NCBI RefSeq assembly: GCF_018336815.1
Contig: NZ_CP050497.1
Coordinates: 1,426,001 to 1,490,000 of the forward strand
Reading direction: 5' to 3'
DNA from: Treponema vincentii
Lineage (GTDB): Bacteria; Spirochaetota; Spirochaetia; Treponematales; Treponemataceae
Length of the DNA stretch: 64,000 bases
The position numbers were made by a program, and so were the translations under genes. How positions within the stretch are numbered: position 1 is the stretch's first letter; each line of letters begins with the position of its first letter. This document shows positions 56,193 to 64,000 of this stretch, piece after piece. Under the pieces are notes generated by a model. It was not told the origin of the DNA. It worked only from the letters and a program-made list of their open reading frames with translations, and did not search any database.

Positions 56193-57911
56193 ATGACTAA
56201 ATTACAAAAATGGTTCGGGGTAACCGAATCGGGGGCAAAAGGAATTGTTACGGCATCGGTATGGTCGATGCTTGCGGATGTTGCATTTATTTTACCGATG
56301 TTTTTAATGATGTTCTTTTTGCAAAACTATTTTGACGGAACGCTGCAGTCGGCGGGATTTTATATCGGTATTATTGCTGCGCTTGCGGTTGTGATGTATG
56401 TGCTTGTGCATATCAATTACAATACGCTCTACACCGCGACATTTAAAGAATGTAAAGAACTGCGCGTGAATATTGCAGACCGGCTCAAGGCGCTGCCGCT
56501 TGCGTATTTTTCCAAACACGATGTTTCCGACTTATCACAAACGGTGATGACCGATGTCGCTACAATCGAACATGCGCTCAGCCACGCAATTCCTCAAACA
56601 ATCGGTCTTGTGTTCTATTTGCTTATAATCGGTGCAGTGATGATTACTGCTCATCCGGGATTAGGCTTATGTGTATTTGTCCCGATTATTATCAGCTTTA
56701 TTTTATTGATCCTGTCGAAAAAAATTCAAATACGGGAGACAACGCGGGACTTTCATAAACAGCGTGAGCGCACGGAATTTTTTCAAGAAGCGATAGAACT
56801 GCAACAGGAAATTAAAAGCTACGGGCTTACGGAAGACACAATGGAAAAATTGAACCGCAATGTTGATGAAGCAGAGAAATTGCACTTAACTGTGGAAGCG
56901 CATCAAGCGATCCCGCTTAACATCGCACTGCTGTTTTTAAAGTTTTCCATCGGCGTTACCGTATTTTTCGGACTAAAAATGTATCTGGCAGGCACGGCTT
57001 CGCTTTTATATCTTATCGGCTATATTATTGCAGCTGCCCGTGTGGTGGATGCGGTTGCAGGTGTTGAAGCGAACCTTGCAGAGATGATGTATATCGATGC
57101 ACGGGTTAAGCGCATAAACGAGCTGCGCGAAACAAAAACGCAGGAAGGCGAACCTGCTTCTTTGCAGCATTACGGTATTCAATTTAAAGATGTGGAGTTT
57201 TCGTATAACGACGGACAAAAGATTATCGACGGTATTTCGTTTACCGCGGAACAAAATAAAGTTACCGCGCTTGTCGGTCCATCAGGCTGCGGAAAAACAA
57301 CCGTACTGAGGCTTGCGTCCCGTCTCTATGATTACGGCAAGGGACAAATTCTCATCGACGGCAAAGACATTGCAACAATCGATACCGACAGCCTTTTCGA
57401 TAAAATTTCGATTGTCTTTCAGGATGTCGGGCTTTTCAATACCTCGATTATGGAAAATATCCGCGTCGGAAATAAAAACGCAAGCGATAACGACGTAAAA
57501 GAAGCTGCCCGTCTTGCAAACTGCGCCGAGTTTATCGAAGCGCTGCCGGACGGCTACAATACGGTCATCGGTGAAAATGGAAGCAGGCTTTCCGGCGGAG
57601 AGCGTCAGCGTCTTTCCATTGCTCGCGCCCTTTTGAAAAACGCACCGATTATCATTCTTGACGAAATCAGCGCCTCGCTCGATGTGGAAAACGAAATGAA
57701 AATACAGGAAAGCCTCAACACACTCATAAAAGGCAAAACCGTGATTATCATTTCGCACCGCTTAAAGTCAATCGAGAACGCTGATAAAATCATCGTAATG
57801 AATAAAGGCAAAGTTGATGCGGAAGGTACGCACGCAGAGCTGTTACAAAAATCGGCGCTGTACCGAAGTATGATTGAAAAGTCTTCGGTAACGGAAAAAT
57901 ATACCTATTGA
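56193..57911 (+). CDS. ABC exporter half-transporter (second of pair)
   Basis: 572 aa. Six membrane helices (about 18-290) and an ATPase domain with Walker A GPSGCGKT, VFQDVGLFNTSIMENIRVGN, signature LSGGERQRLSIARA, Walker B IIILDEISASLDVE and ISHRL. Both partners have intact ATP sites. ATG 56193 is chosen for its AGGGAG site; an upstream in-frame ATG (56142) lies at the edge of repeat R3 and lacks one. Confidence 0.88.
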   Translation: MTKLQKWFGVTESGAKGIVTASVWSMLADVAFILPMFLMMFFLQNYFDGTLQSAGFYIGIIAALAVVMYVLVHINYNTLYTATFKECKELRVNIADRLKALPLAYFSKHDVSDLSQTVMTDVATIEHALSHAIPQTIGLVFYLLIIGAVMITAHPGLGLCVFVPIIISFILLILSKKIQIRETTRDFHKQRERTEFFQEAIELQQEIKSYGLTEDTMEKLNRNVDEAEKLHLTVEAHQAIPLNIALLFLKFSIGVTVFFGLKMYLAGTASLLYLIGYIIAAARVVDAVAGVEANLAEMMYIDARVKRINELRETKTQEGEPASLQHYGIQFKDVEFSYNDGQKIIDGISFTAEQNKVTALVGPSGCGKTTVLRLASRLYDYGKGQILIDGKDIATIDTDSLFDKISIVFQDVGLFNTSIMENIRVGNKNASDNDVKEAARLANCAEFIEALPDGYNTVIGENGSRLSGGERQRLSIARALLKNAPIIILDEISASLDVENEMKIQESLNTLIKGKTVIIISHRLKSIENADKIIVMNKGKVDAEGTHAELLQKSALYRSMIEKSSVTEKYTY

Positions 57912-57927
57912 AAATGATTAATCTTTC

Positions 57928-58022
57928 ACGTTAGATTGCAATATCTCTTTTGCAATCTAACGTAATACATTGTTGCAGCCCTATATGGAACCTCTAACAA
58001 CCGTAAGTTTTTTAGAGGTTCC
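57928..58022. repeat. two inverted repeats after the second ABC exporter
   Basis: ACGTTAGATTGCAA/TTGCAATCTAACGT (57928-57941 with 57950-57963, 14 bp perfect) and GGAACCTCTAA/TTAGAGGTTCC (57987-57997 with 58012-58022, R2 family). Neither is followed by a strong T tract on the plus strand. The remaining bases to 58199 hold no other feature that I can name. Confidence 0.8.
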
Positions 58023-58199
58023 CGTATGTATTGACGTGTGTATAGCTTTTATGCTAGCTTTCGCAGTTTGATTGTAGAATAGCTACATTCTTTGGTACAT
58101 ACACGGTTGCCGCTCCGAGCTTACAAACCGAAGGAAAATACCGTGTATAGTCAAAACACAAAATAGATACGCGGGAACCACCTGCAGTAAGGAGTCACC

Positions 58200-59939
58200 A
58201 TGGATCAAAACCACATTTCCGCTCATTCAGCAGCCAAACGTACATACCGGCTGCCGCAGATGAAGCATATTTTCCTCTCTGTGCTTATGCTGACTGTAAG
58301 CGCAGTGATGTTTTTAAGCTGTAGAGGTCACAGTGGTAGCAACGTCATTACCATCAAAGTAGAAGGAGACCAGTATATCACCGTCAAAAAACCGGAAACA
58401 AAATCATTAACAGTTGCAAGAGGCAGCAAATGGGCTGCAATAAAGAGCACAATCGAAATAAGCTGTCATGATGATTATGAGCTGAGCGGCTGGAAGCTCA
58501 ACAATGCGAGCGGAACTGCCGTAACGGACGAAACGGTATTTAACAATGATAGTGTTGTTTTTGCAGTGTCGGCAAAAAAACCGGGAAAAAAATATTACGT
58601 GCATCATTTACTGCAAAATGTCAACGATGATAACTACACGCACAACACACAAGATGATCAAACACTGCACGGAGATGTCGGCACAGATACAAAAGCTACT
58701 GCAAATTCCTATCAGGGTTTTACTGCACAGTCCTTTGATCAGAAGAAAATTGCGGCTGACAATACAACCGTTGTAGAGATTAAGTATGACCGGAAGAATA
58801 TCACACTTACTTTCGACTTGGATGGAGGCAGTTTTGTACCGCCCCTTCCATCGGGAAATACCTTGACGGGACGTTTTGGGGCGCCTATTTCTATAACTGA
58901 CCCGACAAAAGCAGATGTCATATTTGCGGGGTGGGATCCGGAACTTCCAGCAACTTTCACCTTAGAAGCTAACGGTAAGACATACACTGCACAGTGGAGA
59001 AAGCTAAGGATTACTGTAGAGGGAGACGAGCGCATAAAGGAAGATACGTTGGGCACTATCGAAGTAAACAAGGATGCAACATGGGCAGACGTGGAAGCAC
59101 AAGCAAAAGCAAAGGCTATCTTAAAAGATGACTGGCCGGCAGCAGACTATGAAATCTACGAATGGCGGCTCAACGATAGAAACGGTGAAAAACTGGATAC
59201 AACGTATACCTTTACCAAAGATACAACAGTCTATGCCGTTACCAATTATAAGAGCTTTAACATTGCAGCTGACGGTAAAACACTTGATGCATATCCGCAT
59301 GGAAAAGCCCCAAAAGGCTCAATTATTATTCCTGAAAATATTACCGTAATCGATTCGAATGCTTTTGCAGGAGCTGCAGAGCTCTCAAATGTCATTTTAC
59401 CGGAGAAGCTGGAAGAGATCCGTGAAAATGCTTTTAGCGGCTGTACAGAACTCAAAGCCATAGACATTCCTGCAAAAGTTACTAAGATTGATAAAACGGC
59501 GTTTACAGAGTGCCCTAAACTGGCTACATTCACGGTACATGCTGACAATACCATCTATCATGCCGAAGAAAATATCATCTACAGCAAGGATAAGAAAAAA
59601 CTGGTGTGGGCAGCCCCCGCGCTAAAAGAGGCGAATATTCTTGATTCCGTTATCGAAATAGAGGATTACGCCTTTCGAGGATATTCAAACTTGGAAGCAG
59701 TAAAGCTTCCTCGTGGTCTCAAAACAATTGGTGAGGAAGCTTTTCTAGGCTGTACTGCAAGTGTGATCACAATTGTAGGTAATGAGCTTACTACAATAGG
59801 CAACAATGCTTTTGGTCATAAAGATCATAGCGAAACTTGTTGCAAAAAGATAAGGATACCGCAAGGAGCTGAGTTCGATAATATCGTAACAAAGGTCAAA
59901 GCTGTCAATTACCCCGAAGGGCGGATTGAACGGTATTAA
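58200..59939 (+). CDS. BspA/LrrA-like leucine-rich-repeat lipoprotein
   Basis: 579 aa. A 20-residue extension precedes a signal sequence with a lipobox-like LSC near residue 42, so a lipoprotein is likely. InlB-type beta-grasp repeats follow (about 50-110, 185-265; ITLTFDLDGG…PTKADVIFAGWDP and KTYTAQW), then treponemal-type LRR_5 repeats (about 365-560; e.g. IPENITVIDSNAFAGAAELSNVILPEKLEEIRENAFSGCTEL). Related proteins of oral treponemes and Tannerella bind host matrix or partner bacteria. AAGGAG before ATG 58200 supports this start over an internal Met at 21. Confidence 0.87.
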   Translation: MDQNHISAHSAAKRTYRLPQMKHIFLSVLMLTVSAVMFLSCRGHSGSNVITIKVEGDQYITVKKPETKSLTVARGSKWAAIKSTIEISCHDDYELSGWKLNNASGTAVTDETVFNNDSVVFAVSAKKPGKKYYVHHLLQNVNDDNYTHNTQDDQTLHGDVGTDTKATANSYQGFTAQSFDQKKIAADNTTVVEIKYDRKNITLTFDLDGGSFVPPLPSGNTLTGRFGAPISITDPTKADVIFAGWDPELPATFTLEANGKTYTAQWRKLRITVEGDERIKEDTLGTIEVNKDATWADVEAQAKAKAILKDDWPAADYEIYEWRLNDRNGEKLDTTYTFTKDTTVYAVTNYKSFNIAADGKTLDAYPHGKAPKGSIIIPENITVIDSNAFAGAAELSNVILPEKLEEIRENAFSGCTELKAIDIPAKVTKIDKTAFTECPKLATFTVHADNTIYHAEENIIYSKDKKKLVWAAPALKEANILDSVIEIEDYAFRGYSNLEAVKLPRGLKTIGEEAFLGCTASVITIVGNELTTIGNNAFGHKDHSETCCKKIRIPQGAEFDNIVTKVKAVNYPEGRIERY

Positions 59940-59994
59940 TTTATTTCTTTGCTATCTTAGATTTACAAAATCAACAACCCCGGCGCAGAGCATT

Positions 59995-60028
59995 CGCCAA
60001 AACTATACACGGATGTATAGTTTTGGCG
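59995..60028. repeat. 15-bp perfect hairpin with CGGA loop (R4, copy 3)
   Basis: 59995-60009 is complementary to 60014-60028, loop CGGA flanked by ACA/TGT, outer arms unrelated to copies 1 and 2. It is followed by AGATGCGCCGTATATTTTG (to about 60047), a degenerate R3 right end, as at 50964-51034. Confidence 0.9.
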
Positions 60029-60059
60029 TAGATGCGCCGTATATTTTGTTTCCGTAAGC

Positions 60060-60182
60060 CTTTTGAAAATAGGGGTACCGGATACAAGGCACGAACAAAA
60101 ATAAAGCGGAGACGTACTTGTTGTACGTTGAGCATTTATTTTTGTGCAGCAACGCCGTAGACGGTATGCATATTTTCAAAAG
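60060..60182 (+). repeat. 123-bp structured element (R3, copy 3)
   Basis: Ends are CTTTTGAAAATA and TATTTTCAAAAG: both differ from copy 1 but remain complementary. The inner stem is ACAAAAATAAA-GC facing GC-A-TTTATTTTTGT with ACGTAC/GTACGT, so compensating changes preserve the fold. It ends 26 bases before the scpA ATG. Confidence 0.85.
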
Positions 60183-60208
60183 TCCCGTTCTTCGATATAA
60201 TAACCCCC

Positions 60209-60986
60209 ATGATAACTGGCGAAGATGAAAAGCACGAAGAACAGAACAACGAGGCGCTAACTGCGTTTAAAGTCAATGATTTTGAAGGGCCGCTCGACCT
60301 TCTGCTCTTTTTAATTAAGAAAAATGAGATCAATATCTACGATATCCCCATCGGGGACATAACCGAACAGTACCTTGAATATCTCGATTATGCGGTAAGC
60401 CTCAATCTGGACAGCTTAACCGAGTTTTATGAACTCGCGGCGCACCTTGTCTACATTAAAAGCAAGATGCTCCTTCCCGTCGAGGTTGATCCGGACGATG
60501 AGGATATCGAAGACCCGCGTATGGAATTGGTCAACAAGCTGATTGAGTATCAGAAATTCAAAAAACTGTCGGTTTTAATGGAAGAAAAAGAAAGCGAGGC
60601 CGAATGGTTTTTTGAGCGCAAGAAAATACAGCACGCGCTTCCCTTTACCGAAGAAAACCTGTGGGAGCGGGTTGATACGTGGGAGCTTTTACGGACGTTC
60701 TCAAAACTGATGTCTAATTATAACTCGGAACAAATTCTTGACCTGTACGAAGAGGTGTCCGTAAATGAAAAGCTGACGCTGATGAATGAATTTTTTGGAA
60801 GAAAAGGGTGAATGCCTCTTTACCGATTTGATTGTACGGAAAGGAAATCTGCTGGATGTCATTTGCGCTTTTATGGCGCTGCTTGAGGCGGTCAAATTCA
60901 GGATGGCAAGTATCTGGCAAAACAGGATGTTCGGCGATATAAAAATACGCCCGTGGGAAGCTGCCCGCAATGATGATGGAGTATAA
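60209..60986 (+). pseudogene. scpA: segregation and condensation protein A, frameshifted
   Basis: Repaired length about 258 aa; kleisin subunit that joins SMC and ScpB in condensin. N-terminal FEGPLDLLLFLIKKNEINIYDIPIGDITEQYLEYL is diagnostic. The frame breaks at T6, 60791-60796. With five T it reads LMNEFLEEKGECLFTDLIVRKGNLLDVICAFMALLEAVKFRMA to TAA 60986, matching the C-terminal winged-helix. scpB follows 1 base later. The indel is probably an error, as SMC-ScpAB is normally needed for chromosome segregation. Confidence 0.88.
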
Positions 60987-60987
60987 A

Positions 60988-61521
60988 ATGGAAAAAGAAA
61001 CAGCCCTCGTAGAGGCAATCCTCTATTTGGAAGGAGAGCCGCTTGACGACGCTGCAATCAGTAAAATTGCCGGCTTATCGGTCGATGTCGTAAAAGAATG
61101 TATTAAAAATCTGAAAGATTCATATTCGGAAGGTTCGAGCGGTATCGAAATTACACAGATGATGGGCGGCTGGATTATCACGCCTAAAAAAGAATTTTGG
61201 GATGCGCTGAAAGACCGCTACGGCAAAAAGAACGAAAACCGGCTTTCGCGCGCTGCGATGGAAACGCTGTCGATTATCGCCTATTCTCAGCCGATAACCC
61301 GTGCCGAAATCGAAGCAATCCGCGGGGTTTCCGCCGACACGATGATTAGGCTTTTGGTAGAAAAAGAGCTGATTAAAGAAGTGGGGAAAAAAGACATTCC
61401 CGGAAAACCGGTGCAATTCGGCACGACTAAGGAATTTTTAAAAGTATTCGGTTTAAACAGCATTGCGGACTTACCAAAGATGGATGAGACTGAACAGGAG
61501 CGGTTCGAACTTGCGCGATAA
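60988..61521 (+). CDS. scpB: segregation and condensation protein B
   Basis: 177 aa with two winged-helix domains: VEAILYLEGEPLDDAAISKIAGL, GGWIITPKKEFWDALKDRYGKKNENRLSRAAMETLSIIAYSQPITRAEIEAIRGVSADTMIRLLVEKELI and KPVQFGTTKEFLKVFGLNSIADLP, all typical. ATG 60988 is used; GGAG lies in the end of scpA. It works with ScpA and SMC. Confidence 0.93.
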   Translation: MEKETALVEAILYLEGEPLDDAAISKIAGLSVDVVKECIKNLKDSYSEGSSGIEITQMMGGWIITPKKEFWDALKDRYGKKNENRLSRAAMETLSIIAYSQPITRAEIEAIRGVSADTMIRLLVEKELIKEVGKKDIPGKPVQFGTTKEFLKVFGLNSIADLPKMDETEQERFELAR

Positions 61522-62392
61522 CAATCATTTTTCTCACAGCTCTCGACCTTTCGATAACGGCACTCTTAACAAAGACGACGAAAACAGCGGCAAGCGAACC
61601 GAATATTTCAACAGCGGTACAACTACTAAAGATAACGGAAAAAGCGACAAGCAGGAGATGCGGCTGCAAGTCTATCTTGCCCATGCGGGGGTTGCGTCGC
61701 GGCGGGCTTGCGAAAAGATTATCGCGGAGGGGCGCGTTTCCGTAAACGGAACGCTTGTTACCGACATGGGCAGCAAGGTTCGCACAGGTGATACGGTACT
61801 CCTTGACGGAAAGCCGGTGCATCCCGAAGCGCGCAAATGCTACGTACTTTTGAACAAACCGGCGGGCTTTGTCTGCACGCTCTCCGACGAGAAAGGACGC
61901 CCCACTGCCGCAGATCTTTTAAAAGAAACCTACAGCGAACGGCTCTACAACATCGGCAGGCTCGATATGTTTTCGAGCGGGGCAATCCTCTTTACCAACG
62001 ACGGGGATTTTGCCGCAAAGATAGAACACCCGTCAGCGCAGATCGAAAAGGAATATGTCATCGAAACCACGCAGGACTTTCCGCCGGAGCTGCTCACCCG
62101 CTTTGAACGCGGTATCCGCGTTGACGGCATTTTTTACAAATGCCGTTCAGCCGCTGCCGTGAACCGCCGTAAGCTGCGGATTGTACTTGTCGAAGGGAAA
62201 AATAGAGAAATCCGCCGCGTGCTGGATTCCTTTAACTGTACGATAAAGCGGCTGGTGCGGGTTCGCATCGGGAACCTCGAGCTGGGAACCCTGAAAGCAG
62301 GAGAGTTCCGCGACCTTACCGCAAAAGAACGGCAGGCGCTGCTAAACCTCGCAGCGGAGAGTCAAAACGAGGAGCGAAAGTACACAGAATAA
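61511..62392 (+). CDS. 16S/23S rRNA pseudouridine synthase (RsuA/RluB family)
   Basis: About 293 aa. A low-complexity Asp/Ser/Lys-rich N-terminus (about 1-50) precedes an S4 RNA-binding domain (MRLQVYLAHAGVASRRACEKIIAEGRVSVNG) and the catalytic domain with the Asp in NIGRLDMFSSGAILFTNDG. Such enzymes isomerise one uridine in rRNA; RluB-type is most similar, but the site is not decidable. TTG 61511 with AGGAG upstream, overlapping scpB by 11 bases, is preferred over ATG 61463 in scpB. The scpA-scpB-rluB order is common in bacteria. Confidence 0.87.
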   Translation: MRDNNHFSHSSRPFDNGTLNKDDENSGKRTEYFNSGTTTKDNGKSDKQEMRLQVYLAHAGVASRRACEKIIAEGRVSVNGTLVTDMGSKVRTGDTVLLDGKPVHPEARKCYVLLNKPAGFVCTLSDEKGRPTAADLLKETYSERLYNIGRLDMFSSGAILFTNDGDFAAKIEHPSAQIEKEYVIETTQDFPPELLTRFERGIRVDGIFYKCRSAAAVNRRKLRIVLVEGKNREIRRVLDSFNCTIKRLVRVRIGNLELGTLKAGEFRDLTAKERQALLNLAAESQNEERKYTE

Positions 62393-62397
62393 TTTTT

Positions 62398-62724
62398 TTA
62401 CTCAATCGTATACTCGATAAAGCCTTCCGCTTTCCGTTTGATGATTTCTCCGATTCCGGCACGTACGGTTCTGATATTTTTATACTGTATGTCGTCCATC
62501 CCCTGCCCCGCTAAGGCATTATGGCACAGAGCTATGTCGCAACCGCAGTCCGTAAAATCATTTTCAAGATTCTTAAAATATTGCACAACATCTCCGGCAA
62601 ACACGATTTCAATTTCCGCCGTATCGCCGGTTTCTTTGCAATAATTTCGGTAATTGACTAATTTATTTTGCAATTTAGCGATCAACCGAATCTTTTCTAT
62701 TCTGAATAAAACTTTATAGTGCAT
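62398..62724 (-). CDS. DsrE-like small protein
   Basis: 108 aa. MHYKVLFRIEKIRLIAKLQNKLVNYRNYCKET, EIEIVFAGDVVQYFKN, CDIALCHNALAGQGMD and VRAGIGEIIKRKAEGFIEY follow the DsrE/DsrF-like pattern seen in small sulfur-relay or peroxiredoxin-like proteins. ATG 62724 is chosen since the 16 codons before it read through an R1/R2 repeat fragment. Convergent with the pseudouridine synthase. The function is not known. Confidence 0.72.
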   Translation of the reverse strand: MHYKVLFRIEKIRLIAKLQNKLVNYRNYCKETGDTAEIEIVFAGDVVQYFKNLENDFTDCGCDIALCHNALAGQGMDDIQYKNIRTVRAGIGEIIKRKAEGFIEYTIE

Positions 62725-62735
62725 AGCTATAAGGG

Positions 62736-62764
62736 ATCCTCTAAAAATATCAAGCCTAACGGTT
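62736..62764. repeat. R1/R2 repeat fragment
   Basis: CCTCTAAAAATATCAAGCC plus TAACGG: an R2 end followed by the minus-strand complement of the CCGTTAGGCTTGAT part of the 63-bp unit. It lies between the DsrE-like and HD genes. Confidence 0.6.
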
Positions 62765-62781
62765 TGTATCATACCCTTTCT

Positions 62782-63975
62782 TTAACGGTACGATTCAAAA
62801 AAGCTTTCTAGGGAAAAGCCGTTGATAACGGTGTTTTTGCCGTAGTGCTGCAGGATGTTTGCCCTGCCTTCTTCCAGCTGCTCGGAGCGGATGCCGAAGT
62901 GGATGGAACTGTCGGCTTCTACGAAGGCCGCGATGTGATCCGCCGCGCGGATCAGTTTACCGTCGATCCCGCGAAACCGAGGCGCCGAGTACGTTGTGTT
63001 CAGCTCTTCGCTTGTTACGCAGCGAACAGCACCGTCCAGTTTAATGCGGTTCTCAAATTCATCTTGAATAAAATACAGTACCTCTTCGCGGTAAAAGTCG
63101 TCCATCAGCGGGAGTAATTCCTTTGCGACAATTTCATCTTCAATATGCTTAACCACTTCGGGTAGGCGATCGGTCGCTTGCTTTACCGGAGAGATAATAT
63201 CGCGGGTAACCGCTTCCGGCAAGTCGTGGAAGAGCGCTGCAAAAAAGTTAATCGAAAGCCGATGTTGCGGTAGCTTAAGCGTGCGGCTCATTAAGAAAAC
63301 CAGCGCGGCAACAAAGTACGAATGCCCGAGTACCGTCGTCGCCGGAACCCGCGGCGTTTGATTCCAACGGGTTTGGAAGCGCAGTTTTTCAATTTCCGTA
63401 ATAAAATAGTACGGTTGTTGCCGCGTTGTCAAAAGCTGTACGCCCTTTAAGTCCATAAAATCGGCAATATCGGTCTCCAAGCATTTATCGATTTCAGTCA
63501 GCCGGAAAGGTTCGTTCACCATGCGGATCATATCTAGCTCGCGCATTGCCGAATACTTATGTGCAGCGCGCAGTACCCGAAAACTTATATCCGTAGGGTC
63601 AACCGGATCAAAAAGGTAGGCTGCAAATTCATCAAGAAACTGCGGATCGGTGATAATCGTCTTGTATTTATCGAGTACCCAGCGGTTCAGTTTTTTATAT
63701 TCTTCGGGATATTCCGAGCGGATAATGCGCTGTACCGGCGACTTCATATCGCAGAGCGCAATTCGGCGTAGCAGCTCAAAGAAGGAATTATTAATGATGG
63801 GCAGCCAATTGACCGCTTTCCCATTTTTTTCTTCATATTTGCCGATGATAAAGCTGAGAAACATTTTTTCCGCTGTCTTATCCATTTCGACGATATCGAA
63901 GGGGCGGACTAAATCGTTCCACCGCTGAATGGAAAACGCTTCAAAAAGTTTACATACAATTTCTTTGCTAAACAT
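62782..63975 (-). CDS. HD-domain phosphohydrolase (YfbR-like)
   Basis: 397 aa. N-terminal helical region, then an HD domain: HSYFVAALVFLMSRTLKL (first His), FHDLPEAVTRD (HD pair) and a later KLIRAADHIAAFVEA (final Asp). The His…HD…Asp order matches YfbR-type 5'-nucleotidases, but at nearly twice their length, so activity on nucleotides is only a suggestion. The entire gene seems present, ATG 63975 lying 25 bases inside the window with a weak GAGA ribosome site. Confidence 0.8.
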   Translation of the reverse strand: MFSKEIVCKLFEAFSIQRWNDLVRPFDIVEMDKTAEKMFLSFIIGKYEEKNGKAVNWLPIINNSFFELLRRIALCDMKSPVQRIIRSEYPEEYKKLNRWVLDKYKTIITDPQFLDEFAAYLFDPVDPTDISFRVLRAAHKYSAMRELDMIRMVNEPFRLTEIDKCLETDIADFMDLKGVQLLTTRQQPYYFITEIEKLRFQTRWNQTPRVPATTVLGHSYFVAALVFLMSRTLKLPQHRLSINFFAALFHDLPEAVTRDIISPVKQATDRLPEVVKHIEDEIVAKELLPLMDDFYREEVLYFIQDEFENRIKLDGAVRCVTSEELNTTYSAPRFRGIDGKLIRAADHIAAFVEADSSIHFGIRSEQLEEGRANILQHYGKNTVINGFSLESFFESYR

Positions 63976-64000
63976 TTTATTTCTCTTTTGTCTATACTTT

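Noticed and set aside
54291-57911. Siderophore or peptide-specific exporter label
   Set aside because: The pair resembles such exporters, but no synthesis or receptor gene is nearby, so cargo is left open.

Overview
The window looks like a chromosomal segment of an oral-type Treponema (Spirochaetes). The reasons are the PPi-dependent phosphofructokinase, an MreBCD-PBP2-RodA block downstream of a DnaG-RpoD-RNase P RNA block, a lolA-rodZ-rimO cluster, a BspA/LrrA-like leucine-rich lipoprotein and a ThrRS-like/uridine-kinase fusion. Mid-range GC and the gene content suggest the T. vincentii/T. medium group more than T. pallidum or T. denticola; this is inference, not a database result.

Layout. 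1-3.7 kb (-): folC (runs off the left edge), pfp, macro-domain protein. 3.8-6.3 kb (-): FecR protein, beta-barrel candidate and a small exported protein, divergent from a CHASE2 nucleotide cyclase (6.4-9.1 kb, +). 9.2-14.0 kb (-): a CydDC-like heterodimeric ABC exporter and an orphan sugar-ABC ATPase. 14.1-20.3 kb (+): unknown protein, DMT permease, uracil-DNA-glycosylase-like protein, GNAT, LolA-like, RodZ-like and RimO. 20.4-24.9 kb: tRNA-Pro, an EF-hand membrane protein, a 63-bp tandem array and an OmpA-family protein. 24.9-30.4 kb (-): TcdA, MraY, tRNA-Met/Ile2, GH2 glycosidase, P-loop protein. 30.5-44.6 kb (+): a long, tightly coupled housekeeping run (Cys-cluster protein, beta-lactamase fold, a 59-aa protein, MltG, DnaG, RpoD, Zn-ribbon coiled coil, rnpB, TPR protein, MreB, MreC, MreD, PBP2, RodA). 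44.7-46.3 kb (-): nucleoside kinase. 46.6-50.9 kb (+): Na+/dicarboxylate-type symporter, cysteine desulfidase, dihydropyrimidinase. 51.0-52.4 kb (-): TPM-domain protein and LemA. 53.2-57.9 kb (+): TetR regulator with its own operator, then two ABC exporter half-transporters. 58.2-59.9 kb: LRR lipoprotein. 60.2-62.4 kb (+): scpA, scpB, rRNA pseudouridine synthase. 62.4-64.0 kb (-): DsrE-like protein and HD-domain protein.

Two things stand out beyond gene content. First, eight genes (folC, DMT permease, EF-hand gene, beta-lactamase-fold gene, mrdA, nucleoside kinase, TPM gene, scpA) are each broken by one indel at a homopolymer run. Seven are restored by removing exactly one base. Genes usually essential are among them, which points to a sequencing or assembly artefact.

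Second, the intergenic DNA is rich in dispersed structured repeats of several families. These are a ~123-bp element with complementary ends and compensatory base changes (three full copies, placed next to gene starts); perfect 15-bp-stem hairpins with a constant ACA-CGGA-TGT core and unrelated arms; a 91-bp inverted-repeat-bounded element whose core is amplified into a 63-bp tandem array; ACCTCTAAAA hairpins; and CCTRTTC/GAAYAGG hairpins. I recognise none of them as a named family, and they are the best candidates for something undescribed.
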